A stretch of 58,005 nucleotides of DNA from Bacteroidales bacterium (GTDB lineage Bacteria; Bacteroidota; Bacteroidia; Bacteroidales; UBA12077). The number at the start of each line of letters is the position of its first letter. Positions within the stretch are counted from its first letter, which is position 1. Shown piece by piece: positions 1 through 8,846 of this stretch. The position numbers and the translations under genes were made by a program. Where the stretch lies: positions 1,396,933 through 1,454,937 of the forward strand of contig JAEINU010000001.1 in assembly GCA_016342685.1 (NCBI GenBank), written 5' to 3'. The notes under the pieces are model-generated. The model was not told where the DNA came from and did no database searches. It was given only the letters and a program-made list of their open reading frames with translations.

Positions 1-570
1 GATTTGTCTTTTAAATTTAGCTTCAATCAATTGCTCATATAAACTTAACTGAATTAATTTATCTTGATTTGGTAGTACACCATATAAACAGGTTAAATTA
101 GTTCCAATGCCCACCACTTGAATGCTTTTTAATTTGAAAACACTTTCATAGAAAGCCATAAAATCATCGCCCATCACACCTTCCCTGAGCTCACCCAATT
201 CAATCATAATGATTATTTTGTGTATTTTATTCTGTTTTATAGCTTCGTCTGAAAGTAATTTAATCGTTTCAAATTCTGTATTCATGCTTACATCGGCATA
301 TTTAACAACATTTGAAACAGCCTGTTTTGCTGGTGGTTTTATATAAATTGTTTCAATCTTGGGATTGATTGATTTAATCATCTTTAGATTGGATACCCGG
401 GAGTCTGATATTGTTTTTATATCAAATTTTAATAATTCTGTTAAATATTCTTTGTTTCCACTAAGTATTTTTGAAACCACTGTCCATTCAATACCGTTCT
501 TTTTAAAAAGAGTATCGAGATAGTCAAAATTTAATTTTAATTTTTTTGTATCTAACGTTATAAAAGCCAT
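1..570 (-). CDS. alanine/ornithine racemase family PLP enzyme (partial, 3' end outside window)
   Basis: The reading frame is open from an ATG at 570 to the window edge, giving the N-terminal 190 residues of a fold-type III PLP enzyme. The lysine of a VVSKILSG motif (Lys34) is the expected Schiff-base residue, as in ornithine racemase-type proteins. Later segments (DSRVSNLK, IIMIELGELREGV, VVGIGTNL) follow the barrel-strand order of that family. The C-terminal domain lies off the window. It starts 4 bp after the stop of the alanine racemase, so the two are probably co-transcribed. The family interconverts L- and D-amino acids; the substrate cannot be told from sequence. The family call is fairly sure, the substrate is not. 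Confidence 0.75.
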   Translation of the reverse strand, partial: MAFITLDTKKLKLNFDYLDTLFKKNGIEWTVVSKILSGNKEYLTELLKFDIKTISDSRVSNLKMIKSINPKIETIYIKPPAKQAVSNVVKYADVSMNTEFETIKLLSDEAIKQNKIHKIIIMIELGELREGVMGDDFMAFYESVFKLKSIQVVGIGTNLTCLYGVLPNQDKLIQLSLYEQLIEAKFKRQI

Positions 571-574
571 AATT

Positions 575-1729
575 TTAATTTTTTATTACCTTACGTACTA
601 TACTCTCCGATAAATGTGCTAATATTTCATAATTAAGTTCATCGCTTATCTCGCTAAATGCACTAACCTTTATTTCTAAATCACCCTGTTTCCCAATCAA
701 AACAACTTCATCTCCTACTTTTACATCATTAACATGCGAAATATCTACTATTATCATATTCATATTTACAACACCAATCACACTGCGTCTTTGACCACCT
801 ATAAGCACTCGCCCTTTATTGCTCAATGAGCGGCTGTAACCGAATGAATATCCAACAGGGATTAATGCAGTTGTAATATCAGTTTGAGCTAGATAAGAAA
901 TGCCGTATCCTATAAATTCACCGCTCTTGACTTTTTTTATGGCCATAATGTGACTATGCCATCCAAGAATCCTTTTTAAAGGATCAATTTTATTGCTTTT
1001 ATGGTTGATATATTGGACATAAACTTCGCTACTCGACCAAAAACCATAAAGCATAATTCCTATTCTCACCAGATCCATTCTTGCTTTTGGATAAACAAAT
1101 GCTGCTGCAGAATTAGCAACATGTTTATACCTTGGAATCAAATTATTAGCTTCAAGAGTCGCTAACATTTTTTTATATTTCTTTAACTGACTTTGTATCC
1201 TTACGTGATTGGAAACACTCTCGGCTCCTGCAAGGTGTGTACAAAATCCAGCTATTTCAATATAATCAACATTCTCTTTTATGATGGCAATCGCATTTTT
1301 TAGTTCTGTAGTATTTAAGCCTGAACGATTCATACCTGTTTCAGCTTCCAGATGAATTTTAGCCTTTAAATTAAGCTCTTTGGCATATTTTATTGCAATA
1401 TTGAGTCGTTCAATATTAAAAACAAAAAATTCAATTCCTCGTGTAATTGCTCCTCTGATACTTGTTTCACACAACCATCCCATAACCATTATTGTTGCTG
1501 GTTTAGAGAGACTATCAAAAACCCGAATAGCTTCGCTATAATAAAAAACCGAGTAATGCTCTATTTCATTTTTTTCGAAAAGTGGAACAACTTGCTCTAT
1601 GCCGTGTCCATAAGCGTTAGCTTTAACAACGGCTGATATTTTTACTTTGTTCCCAAGTTTCTTTTTTAAAAAAGCAATATTATTTTCAACTGCATTTTCA
1701 TTTAGCGTTATTAGAGAATTATCAATCAT
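575..1729 (-). CDS. alr: alanine racemase
   Basis: A 384-residue protein of normal length for alanine racemase, a cytoplasmic PLP enzyme making D-alanine for peptidoglycan. The PLP lysine is Lys36 in AVVKANAYGHG. HVANSAA, RIGIMLYG and the GYGISY segment with the second catalytic tyrosine follow in the expected order, ending in a beta-domain (VGDEVVLIGKQG). Its start overlaps the end of the upstream amidohydrolase by 8 bp, which indicates translational coupling. It sits with a second racemase, an amidohydrolase and a sodium symporter, so it may serve amino-acid or peptide catabolism rather than only cell-wall synthesis (inference). Confidence 0.9.
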   Translation of the reverse strand: MIDNSLITLNENAVENNIAFLKKKLGNKVKISAVVKANAYGHGIEQVVPLFEKNEIEHYSVFYYSEAIRVFDSLSKPATIMVMGWLCETSIRGAITRGIEFFVFNIERLNIAIKYAKELNLKAKIHLEAETGMNRSGLNTTELKNAIAIIKENVDYIEIAGFCTHLAGAESVSNHVRIQSQLKKYKKMLATLEANNLIPRYKHVANSAAAFVYPKARMDLVRIGIMLYGFWSSSEVYVQYINHKSNKIDPLKRILGWHSHIMAIKKVKSGEFIGYGISYLAQTDITTALIPVGYSFGYSRSLSNKGRVLIGGQRRSVIGVVNMNMIIVDISHVNDVKVGDEVVLIGKQGDLEIKVSAFSEISDELNYEILAHLSESIVRKVIKN

Positions 1730-2855
1730 CGCTTAATGTTTTTTTATAAATAGCATAAAATATATTTATTCCAGATTCAATAATATCATCAGGAAAATCA
1801 AAGTCAGGATTATGAAACTGTGGCTGATTTTTTCCAGATCCTAAACCAAAATAACATGCATTATATTTTTCTGTAAAATACCCGAAATCCTCGGACCACT
1901 TAAACGGGTTCTCAATATTTTGGATATCTAAATCAATCTGCTTTGCTGATTGTTCAACTATATTAACACAATCATCATTATTTACAGTTGCAGGAAATAC
2001 TTCGCTATACGAAATCTTACATTCTAATTTTTCTTCTTTCGATATTTCTCTTATTATTTTTTCACACTTATCAGTGAGCACTTTCATGTCTTCATTTTCA
2101 AAAGCACGTAATGTAACCCTTAATTCAGCATAGCCTGGAGAAGTGCCAAAAGATATCTCCCCCAATTGAATGTGAATAATGGTGAGCAAAACGAAATCTT
2201 TAAAAAGCATTTTATTCTCTCTTAATCCATGCAGTTTTTTAATAATTTCAGAAATGGCATCTGCAGGACTAATTCCATTTTGTGGTTCGGCGGCATGGGC
2301 AGTTTTTCCAGTAAGTTGAATTGTCATGCCTTTTGAAGCCGAGGCAAAACTACCTTTTTTAAGTATTATTTTATGCTTTTCAAATCCGGGTACATTATGC
2401 AGAGCAAACATATAGTCCGGCTTAATATCAATAAATTTTGGATTTTCAACTACATCACGAGCGCCTTGTTCCACTTCTTCGGCAGGTTGAAAGAGCATGA
2501 CACCCCTTCCTCTTTTAGGACGATTTTCAGAAATTTTCTGAGTAAGTCCTGCCAAGATTGCCATGTGTCCGTCGTGTCCACAAGAGTGTGCAATATGATC
2601 ATTTATTGATGTGTATTCAACACCTGATTTTTCTTTAATCGGCAAAGCATCTAACTCTGATCTGAATACTACAATTTTTCCTTTCTCGTTTCCATTAAAA
2701 ACAAATGCGACTCCAGTTTCTCCAAGTTTAATAATCTCATCAGGATTGAATTTCTTGATATAGTTAATTATCCGTTCAGAAGTATTATACTCATCATTGG
2801 AAACTTCGGGGTGTTTATGTATTTCCTGTCTAAACTTTATTATTTTCTGATTCAT
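1722..2855 (-). CDS. M20D family amidohydrolase (hippurate hydrolase / N-acyl amino acid amidohydrolase type)
   Basis: A 377-residue metalloamidohydrolase. Family landmarks are FRSELDALP near residue 65, SCGHDGHMA with metal ligands Cys92 and His94, FQPAEE near 122-127, LHNVPG, and a late QFHNPDFDFPD histidine. The insert dimerisation domain lies between. There is no signal peptide, so it acts in the cytoplasm. M20D enzymes hydrolyse N-acyl amino acids or amide conjugates; the actual substrate is unknown. It is the third gene of a five-gene minus-strand operon and overlaps alr by 8 bp. An accompanying importer and two racemases suggest use of an imported acylated or D-amino-acid-containing compound. 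Confidence 0.85.
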   Translation of the reverse strand: MNQKIIKFRQEIHKHPEVSNDEYNTSERIINYIKKFNPDEIIKLGETGVAFVFNGNEKGKIVVFRSELDALPIKEKSGVEYTSINDHIAHSCGHDGHMAILAGLTQKISENRPKRGRGVMLFQPAEEVEQGARDVVENPKFIDIKPDYMFALHNVPGFEKHKIILKKGSFASASKGMTIQLTGKTAHAAEPQNGISPADAISEIIKKLHGLRENKMLFKDFVLLTIIHIQLGEISFGTSPGYAELRVTLRAFENEDMKVLTDKCEKIIREISKEEKLECKISYSEVFPATVNNDDCVNIVEQSAKQIDLDIQNIENPFKWSEDFGYFTEKYNACYFGLGSGKNQPQFHNPDFDFPDDIIESGINIFYAIYKKTLSDD

Positions 2856-2906
2856 GTATTAATATCTATAGTCATCATTATAAAATAAGCCCTAATTTCA
2901 ATAAAT

Positions 2907-4328
2907 TTATCTCTTATGGAATGATTGTATTAAAACAAAAATAATTACTGAAAGTGTTATCCCAAAGAAATTTGCATCTAAGCCTAAAGGTAATGTAATT
3001 TCGGTTAAAATGAGAATCAAAGTAATTCCTCCACCAAATAGCATTGAATAAAGTGCTGCTTTGGAAGAAGGGTTTTTCAAAAATATAGTACCCAAAACGG
3101 GTACAAATAATCCGGAAACCATAAAAGCATAAGAATATAACATCAAATCTAGAACATTTTGCATCATTGTGGCTAATATGATTGCAAGTATTCCAATTAC
3201 CAATGTTGCTAATTGAGAATATCTAATACTCTTGGTATTTTGTTTCGAGAGCCGTAAAATATCTGTCATAAAATTCCCCGATGCCGCCATCAAACAACTA
3301 TCTGCCGTTGACATTATTGCAGAAAAATAAGATGACATAAGCAATCCCATCAAACCAATTGGAAAAATATGAGTTAAGAGTAAGGGCAAACCAATTTCTT
3401 CGTCAATAAGACTACCCGGAGCATATCCAAATTCAGTAAACATTCCTTGCTCAAAAGCCACTCTGCCCAATAAACCTAAAGTAATTCCCATAAAAGCCAT
3501 AATCGGCCATTCAAACAAACCTGCTATAAACCACGCTTTTTTTGCTGTTTTCTCATCTTTGGAGGCATAAATTCTTTGATATAAAGTCATACCTACAAAC
3601 CAAATTGGAACGATTGTAATTATCCAGTTAACAAATTGAACAAAACTAATATTTGTAAAACTTAAAAAGCTATCTGGTAAATAAGTTTGTATTGTTTCCC
3701 AGCCACCAACTTTTATGAAGCCTAATGGAATACCAACTAATATAAGACCAAGCATTAGAATTATCCATTGAATAGTATCGGTATAAATAACGGCTTTTAG
3801 TCCTCCAAGTACAGTATATCCAATTACTACAACACCCATTAGTAAAACTGCATTTACAATTGTTATTGAAGGAAATGTTGCAGCAGCTAATTTAGCACCT
3901 GCCAATACTTGGGAACTAGTAAATCCAATATAACCAATCAACGAAATAATACCTGCCAAAAGAGCTACTTTACCATTATAGTAATGATTGAGGACTTCGG
4001 GAAAGCTTAAAAAGTGGTATTTTTTAGCAAGAGGATATATTCTGGGAATTAGCACAATAGCACTAATCCACGCACCAATGATGCCTGTAAAAAGCATCCA
4101 ACTGCCCGACAAACCAATTAAAAAACCTAAACCACCTAATCCTATGGAAAAACCACCACCTACATCCGTTGCAACAACAGATAGTCCGATATGAAGCGAA
4201 GTCATTTTTCGACCTCCTACATAATAATCGTCCTGTGATTTATTGCGTTTTAGAAAATAGATACCAACACCAAGCATTGAAAACATGTATAATACAAATA
4301 TCGAAATGTCAATTATGTGGATATGCAT
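2907..4328 (-). CDS. sodium:solute symporter (SSS family)
   Basis: A 473-residue, strongly hydrophobic inner-membrane protein with about 13 membrane segments. The N-terminal GVGIYFLKRNKSQDDYYVGGRKM and VVATDVGGGFSIGLGGLG segments are typical of the SSS family, as is the middle SSYFSAIMSTADSCLMAASG stretch in the usual position of the sodium-binding helix. The family couples sodium entry to uptake of sugars, amino acids, carboxylates or other small solutes. It lies 3 bp after the GNAT gene and 51 bp before the amidohydrolase, so it is probably the importer for that enzyme's substrate (inference from context). Confidence 0.85.
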   Translation of the reverse strand: MHIHIIDISIFVLYMFSMLGVGIYFLKRNKSQDDYYVGGRKMTSLHIGLSVVATDVGGGFSIGLGGLGFLIGLSGSWMLFTGIIGAWISAIVLIPRIYPLAKKYHFLSFPEVLNHYYNGKVALLAGIISLIGYIGFTSSQVLAGAKLAAATFPSITIVNAVLLMGVVVIGYTVLGGLKAVIYTDTIQWIILMLGLILVGIPLGFIKVGGWETIQTYLPDSFLSFTNISFVQFVNWIITIVPIWFVGMTLYQRIYASKDEKTAKKAWFIAGLFEWPIMAFMGITLGLLGRVAFEQGMFTEFGYAPGSLIDEEIGLPLLLTHIFPIGLMGLLMSSYFSAIMSTADSCLMAASGNFMTDILRLSKQNTKSIRYSQLATLVIGILAIILATMMQNVLDLMLYSYAFMVSGLFVPVLGTIFLKNPSSKAALYSMLFGGGITLILILTEITLPLGLDANFFGITLSVIIFVLIQSFHKR

Positions 4329-4331
4329 AGT

Positions 4332-4772
4332 CTATTTTTTCAGTCTCATTTCTATATATTTACTGCTAAAACCAACTTTTTCATATAAAAATCTCGCTGG
4401 ATTTTCTGGTTCCACATGTAATGCGATACTTCCTTCCGCTAAATCAATGGTTTTTTTCATTAATATTTTACCTATTCCTTTACCTCTATGATCTTTATGT
4501 GTTGCTATATAAACTAGTATATTTTCCGGAATATAATCTTTCATCCCAGTTTGGTTTACCACAACAACACCCGATATCTCATTTTCTAATAATGATACTA
4601 CAATAAAGCCCCCAAATGAAGGAGTTTCTTTCAATGCATAATTTACCGCTTTTTCTATATCGAACTTTGGGTCACCATATTCTTGCAAATTGTCAAATAA
4701 AAAATCAATTAGGTTTTCTTTTTCTTTTAAATTCGGTTTTCTTGTAGGATTAAATACTGTTGTTTGAATCAT
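4332..4772 (-). CDS. GNAT family N-acetyltransferase
   Basis: A 146-residue single-domain acetyltransferase. The acetyl-CoA binding loop is visible as HRGKGIGKILM near residues 96-106, and the C-terminal ENPARFLYEKVGF segment is the usual GNAT beta-6/alpha-4 region. It is the first gene of the operon that continues through the symporter, amidohydrolase and racemases. It could acetylate an amino acid or amine, which would be the reverse type of reaction to the amidohydrolase. The substrate cannot be inferred. The family call is secure. Confidence 0.85.
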   Translation of the reverse strand: MIQTTVFNPTRKPNLKEKENLIDFLFDNLQEYGDPKFDIEKAVNYALKETPSFGGFIVVSLLENEISGVVVVNQTGMKDYIPENILVYIATHKDHRGKGIGKILMKKTIDLAEGSIALHVEPENPARFLYEKVGFSSKYIEMRLKK

Positions 4773-4851
4773 AAAATATTTTCCCTTTTAATCAGTAAAT
4801 AAATTTCAGAGTTTATTATACTGTTTTTTTTTGAGATATGCAACTTGGATG

Positions 4852-4935
4852 GATTCAAGACCTTAACGCAACAAAGTTTAATTTTTCTCATTAAATCAAA
4901 GTTACTTTTTCTTTTAAAAACCGCTATTTTTTTTT
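4852..4935. repeat. dispersed repeat, copy 1 (partner at 34541)
   Basis: The 15-mer GATTCAAGACCTTAA at 4852-4866 recurs exactly at 34541-34555. After it, both copies have an A/T-rich stretch ending in a shared TTTTAAAAACC(G/A)CTA. Copy 1 is about 30 bp longer. Both lie in gaps with other decayed sequence, here next to an IS30 remnant. Copy 2 translates as RFKTLKQKSKLFSF before a stop; no function is claimed. Confidence 0.5.
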
Positions 4936-4959
4936 GAGGCTTTCAAAAAGAAAAAAAAA

Positions 4960-5093
4960 TTAAGAGTATTCTAAGTCCATAATCTCATGAGGTGTCTTGA
5001 ATTCGAGCACCTTTTTAGGCCTGTTATTTCATATATCCTGCACTATCTTAACGGACTCTTGAGTAACAATTATATCACGTGATAAGATGAAGA
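4960..5093 (-). pseudogene. IS30-type transposase C-terminal remnant
   Basis: Reading the minus strand gives about 40 residues ending NNRPKKVLEFKTPHEIMDL and a stop. This matches the conserved end of IS30-family transposases (NNRP.K.L.FKTP.E). An in-frame TGA sits just before NNRP, and nothing recognisable precedes the fragment, so it is a dead remnant. It marks the left edge of the more GC-rich porin/CstA/two-component block and may be a scar of its arrival. Confidence 0.7.
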
Positions 5094-5194
5094 TTCAGCA
5101 CCAAAAGAAAAAAATAATTATAGCTAAGACATGAATATTGTGGAGTATATACGAGAATATATACTCTTGATATGAAAAGCTTGCTGCACAAACT

Positions 5195-5236
5195 AAAAGG
5201 GAGGGACAAAACCATAACGGTATGCCCCTCCCTTTA
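5195..5236 (-). terminator. intrinsic terminator after the porin gene
   Basis: A 10-bp perfect stem (AAAGGGAGGG at 5196-5205, CCCTCCCTTT at 5226-5235) lies about 50 bp past the porin stop. On the minus strand it is followed by a T-rich run. It probably ends the CstA-porin transcript. Four TTTG units at 5242-5261 lie between the stop and the hairpin. Confidence 0.7.
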
Positions 5237-5287
5237 AATACGTTTGTTTGTTTGTTTGTTGTAAAGAGTGTTTCTTGAAATTCGCTC

Positions 5288-6520
5288 TTAGAAAAAATAT
5301 ACAATAGACGAAAGTATCCTAAGGCCATCTACAGGTTCTGTATTTATGACTTTTGCAAACTCATCACGTGTGCCATAAGCGGTTGATTGGTATATTCCTT
5401 CAATACCTAGTTTTACTTTACCACTGGTGTACGTTACACGGGGAGCGATACGATAGGTATTGTCTATGGTTGTTCCTGAGCCATAAACATCTCCTATAAT
5501 TTCGGTACTGGTGCCATGATTCTTGGTGTAACCGGCAAACAGGCCTACGTTAATAGATTTATTTTTAGTCTCCAGCTCTGTCCAAACCGACGAAGCAGCG
5601 ATACCTTCGTATTTTTGTTCCAGGCTTGCGTCGGTCGAAATAGATGTTACTCCAAAGCCTCCTAACATAAACAGGTTAGTAAGATTTTTACCATAAAGAG
5701 CTCCACCACGTATGGTGAGTTTTGATAATTCAAGCTTAGCAAAGGAGTTAATCAAATAGCTTTCTACAGCCTCGTCTGTTTTGTATCCCGAAGCTGTTTG
5801 CTGCATGGGTACTACCTGCCAATATCCTGCTCCAACACCCATCAATAGATTTTTCCCTTTGTACATCAGTCGACTATTAAATTCAGGCATGCCCGAATGC
5901 ATCTGATACGAAGGAGTGCGTCCGTCAGGTCCTGCGGTAGAAAAATCTTGTTGTGCCGATATTGCTACAAGCCATTGGAAATGTGCTCCGTCGATCGTGT
6001 AACGCAGCTGCGGCGCACGACTTAATGGGTAAAAGGGTATAGCTGCTCCAAAAGATAATACCTTAGGGAATACCTCTACAGCAAATAAAGGATGCCATGC
6101 TTTTCCAGCCAACAATGTGGCTTTGTCCCATTTGAGCTTAACAAAGGCCTGACGTAATCGAAATAAGCCTATTTTATCATTGGCGGTGCCAAAAAAGTCG
6201 CCCGAAATCATTCCTGATGTCTTGGCTCCAAAAGCATCAGGTCCGGTGATAGCCATTTGTAATCGTGAAGTAATTGCTAATGCATTGAACGAGCTGCTCT
6301 CATTGATATCATTTCCATTAGGATCAAGTTTCACATTGGCCGGGTAAAGTAACACGTCACCATCACGTGCGCTCACCATCTGTCTGCTGTCGTATATCAT
6401 TTCATAATTTACAAATCCTTTAAATTTAACCCCAAAAGCTGGTGTATTGTCCTGTGCACTTGCCTGTGTAGATATGAGTATCGTCAATATGCAAAGTGCG
6501 AATAGTTGTTTTATCTTCAT
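5288..6520 (-). CDS. outer-membrane porin-like beta-barrel protein
   Basis: A 410-residue protein with a clear signal peptide (MKIKQLFALCILTILIS... cleaved near ASAQ). Alternating aromatic and small residues suggest many beta-strands, and the last residues, SSIVYFF, end in phenylalanine like an outer-membrane insertion signal. The start FKGFVNYEMIYDSRQ resembles DcaP-type porins, but that label is tentative. It begins 2 bp after the CstA-family gene and so is co-transcribed. The likely role is passage of the same nutrient across the outer membrane. Base composition is visibly richer in G+C than genes left of 4800. Confidence 0.65.
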   Translation of the reverse strand: MKIKQLFALCILTILISTQASAQDNTPAFGVKFKGFVNYEMIYDSRQMVSARDGDVLLYPANVKLDPNGNDINESSSFNALAITSRLQMAITGPDAFGAKTSGMISGDFFGTANDKIGLFRLRQAFVKLKWDKATLLAGKAWHPLFAVEVFPKVLSFGAAIPFYPLSRAPQLRYTIDGAHFQWLVAISAQQDFSTAGPDGRTPSYQMHSGMPEFNSRLMYKGKNLLMGVGAGYWQVVPMQQTASGYKTDEAVESYLINSFAKLELSKLTIRGGALYGKNLTNLFMLGGFGVTSISTDASLEQKYEGIAASSVWTELETKNKSINVGLFAGYTKNHGTSTEIIGDVYGSGTTIDNTYRIAPRVTYTSGKVKLGIEGIYQSTAYGTRDEFAKVINTEPVDGLRILSSIVYFF

Positions 6521-6522
6521 TT

Positions 6523-7992
6523 TTATACGGCTTTTTTAATGTATGATTTCTCTTCTAATTGATCTTTTTTAACTATTTTTTTCATTTTGCTCTTCATATA
6601 AAAGAATAGTCCTGTACATCCCAATGCTATAGTTATACCGGCAATATATGATGGTGTCTGTTGCAAGGAGAATCCTTCAGGAGCAATAAGTATATAAGTG
6701 AATATTACGGCAGTCATAAAGATAGATGGGATAAGAGCAATAAAATAGTTTTTCCCTTCGCGCATAAGATAAACAGCCGAAGTCCAAAGTACTACAGTGG
6801 CTAATGTTTGGTTAGCCCAACCAAAGTAACGCCATATGATCACGAAGTTTACCTGTGTAAGGATAAATCCTATAACGAATAAAGGTATGGTAATCATTAA
6901 TCGTTTTTTTATGCCTCCTTGTTTAAGATTCAGTGCATCGGCGATCGTGAGTCGTGCACTACGAAAAGCTGTATCGCCAGAGGTGATAGGAGCAGCAACC
7001 ACACCAATAATAGCAAGAAAACCACCGATCTTACCCAGCAATCCATTGCTTATCTCATTCACAGCCCAGGCAGCATTATGTCCGGGTAAGGCCATTGTTT
7101 CGCCTAACTCGCGCACACCACCAAAGAATGCCATGGCAGCAGCAGCCCATATTAAAGCTACAATACCTTCGGCGATCATGGTTCCGTAAAAGATCTTACG
7201 TCCTTGTTTTTCATTGGTGATACAACGTGCCATCAGTGGCGACTGTGTAGAATGAAATCCCGAGATAGCACCACAGGCTATGGTAATAAATAGTAAGGGA
7301 AATATAGGGTGACTCTCGGCATTACTATGCATATTTGTAATGTTTGAGGGTATTAATTCAGGAATATGGTAACCTCCGAAGATGATAGCAGTACCAATAC
7401 CCAATGCCATAATCAGCAAGGTAAGACCGAAAATAGGATATATCTTTCCTATAAGCTTATCTATAGGCACCATAGTGGCAATAAGATAATAGGCAAAGAT
7501 GACGCCAATAAGCAAGGTGACATTTGTACCAATAAGGTTATGGAGTATACTCGCTGGTCCTTTTATAAATACAACGCCAACCAGAATCAATAAAACAACA
7601 GCGAAAAAACGCATGAAGTTTTTAAATCCAACACCCAGATATTTACCCACAACCTCAGGAATACTTGCTCCTCCATGACGTAAGGATAGCATACCCGAAA
7701 AGTAATCATGCACCGCTCCAGCAAAAATAGAACCGAATACAATCCATATAAAAGCTACGGGACCCCATAAGGCTCCGGCAATGGCTCCAAAAATAGGACC
7801 CAGACCTGCAATATTAAGAAATTGAATTAAGAAGATTTTTGGCCATTTCATAGGAACAAAATCCACACCATCATTCTTTGCTATGGCTGGAGTAGTATTG
7901 TTTTCATCTGCTCCGAAATTACGCTCTACAATCTTACTGTAGATAAAATAACCTAATATTAATGCGACAATTGATAAAAGAAATGTAATCAT
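6523..7992 (-). CDS. CstA-family peptide/carboxylate transporter
   Basis: A 489-residue membrane protein of the carbon starvation (CstA) family, the shorter form rather than the roughly 700-residue E. coli type. Recognisable segments are FLNIAGLGPIFGAIAGALWG, GSIFAGAVHDYFSGMLSLRHGG, GFHSTQSPLMARCI and APITSGDTAFRSARL. Known family members import peptides or pyruvate. A two-component system lies directly upstream on the same strand, as is common for CstA-type carriers, and a porin follows after 2 bp. Paired CCC/GGG inverted repeats at 8060-8097 probably carry its control. Confidence 0.88.
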   Translation of the reverse strand: MITFLLSIVALILGYFIYSKIVERNFGADENNTTPAIAKNDGVDFVPMKWPKIFLIQFLNIAGLGPIFGAIAGALWGPVAFIWIVFGSIFAGAVHDYFSGMLSLRHGGASIPEVVGKYLGVGFKNFMRFFAVVLLILVGVVFIKGPASILHNLIGTNVTLLIGVIFAYYLIATMVPIDKLIGKIYPIFGLTLLIMALGIGTAIIFGGYHIPELIPSNITNMHSNAESHPIFPLLFITIACGAISGFHSTQSPLMARCITNEKQGRKIFYGTMIAEGIVALIWAAAAMAFFGGVRELGETMALPGHNAAWAVNEISNGLLGKIGGFLAIIGVVAAPITSGDTAFRSARLTIADALNLKQGGIKKRLMITIPLFVIGFILTQVNFVIIWRYFGWANQTLATVVLWTSAVYLMREGKNYFIALIPSIFMTAVIFTYILIAPEGFSLQQTPSYIAGITIALGCTGLFFYMKSKMKKIVKKDQLEEKSYIKKAV

Positions 7993-8059
7993 AGTCTTAG
8001 ATTTTTAGTTTTACAATGTAAAGGAACTCTAAATATCAAGGCTATGTTAACAGGGAAAC

Positions 8060-8097
8060 ACCCAATTTAGCGGGTAATATGCCCATTTATATTGGGT
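8060..8097. promoter_or_regulatory. candidate response-regulator operator upstream of the CstA-family gene
   Basis: Two adjacent inverted repeats lie about 70-105 bp before the transporter start: ACCCAATTTAGCGGGT at 8060-8075 and GCCCATTTATATTGGGT at 8081-8097. The centres are about 21 bp apart, two helical turns. Their size suits a dimeric NarL/LuxR-type regulator, and such a regulator is encoded next door at 8205-8846. Binding is inferred only. Confidence 0.5.
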
Positions 8098-8204
8098 AAT
8101 TTACGCCATAAGCGAATGATGAATCGGGTAAGGAAATAATCAAAATCAATGGTAGCGGTAATTAGCTTGTTGAAAAAAAAACTCAGAGTTTAGGATTATT
8201 TTAT

Positions 8205-8846
8205 TTATAGAGGTACAATTTTGTTTTTGATGGCAAACATCACGAGAGCCACTGAATTGGTACATCCTGTTTTGGCAAAGAGGTTCGATTTATGGCGATC
8301 TACCGTGCGATGGCTAAGAAAGAGCTTATCAGCAATCTCTATGTTAGTCATTCCTTCGCACATCAAGATCAGTACGTCTTTTTCACGTGAGGTGAATGAT
8401 ATATCTTTTAATATCTGATCACGTCGAGATTTACCCTCGAGGATATGTAAAAGCAGCTCTTGAGAAAAGTACGTGGCTCCTTCTAAAATGCGTTCAATAC
8501 CTTTTATTAGTTCGTCGGGATCGGAATTCTTCAATAAAAATCCTTTCACACCGATTTCTACCAAATCATTATAGTAATCCTCTTCGCCGAGCATTGATAA
8601 TATCAGGATATTTAGATCAGTATAGCGCTCTAAAGCTTTGCGACTCGCCTCAATGCCATTTATTTCTGGCATATTGATATCCATAAGCACCAGATCGGGT
8701 TTTATGTGTTGGATATATTGTAAAAACTGCTTTCCATTGGCGGCCTCACCAATAACCTCATACTTATCAATGTCTTGTAACATTAGTTTTAAGCCTTCTC
8801 TAAACAGGCGGTGGTCATCAACGATTAATATCTTGGGTTTATTCAT
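8205..8846 (-). CDS. NarL/FixJ-type response regulator
   Basis: A 213-residue regulator with an N-terminal receiver domain (ILIVDDH, phosphoacceptor Asp56 in LVLMDINMP, Lys in GFLLKNSDP) and a C-terminal LuxR helix-turn-helix (SFTSREKDVLILMCEGMTNIEIADKLFLS...). Its start overlaps the kinase stop in an ATGA arrangement at 8843-8846, so it is the kinase's partner. The next gene downstream on the same strand is the CstA-family carrier, the likely target. The family call is certain; the target is inferred. Confidence 0.92.
   Translation of the reverse strand: MNKPKILIVDDHRLFREGLKLMLQDIDKYEVIGEAANGKQFLQYIQHIKPDLVLMDINMPEINGIEASRKALERYTDLNILILSMLGEEDYYNDLVEIGVKGFLLKNSDPDELIKGIERILEGATYFSQELLLHILEGKSRRDQILKDISFTSREKDVLILMCEGMTNIEIADKLFLSHRTVDRHKSNLFAKTGCTNSVALVMFAIKNKIVPL

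Noticed and set aside
4980-5093. Intact IS30 insertion sequence
   Set aside because: Only about 40 C-terminal codons are present, with an internal stop; no terminal inverted repeats or N-terminal region were found.
5242-5261. TTTG tandem repeat as a phase-variation switch
   Set aside because: It lies in the 3' untranslated region after the porin stop, where slippage would not change a frame or a promoter.
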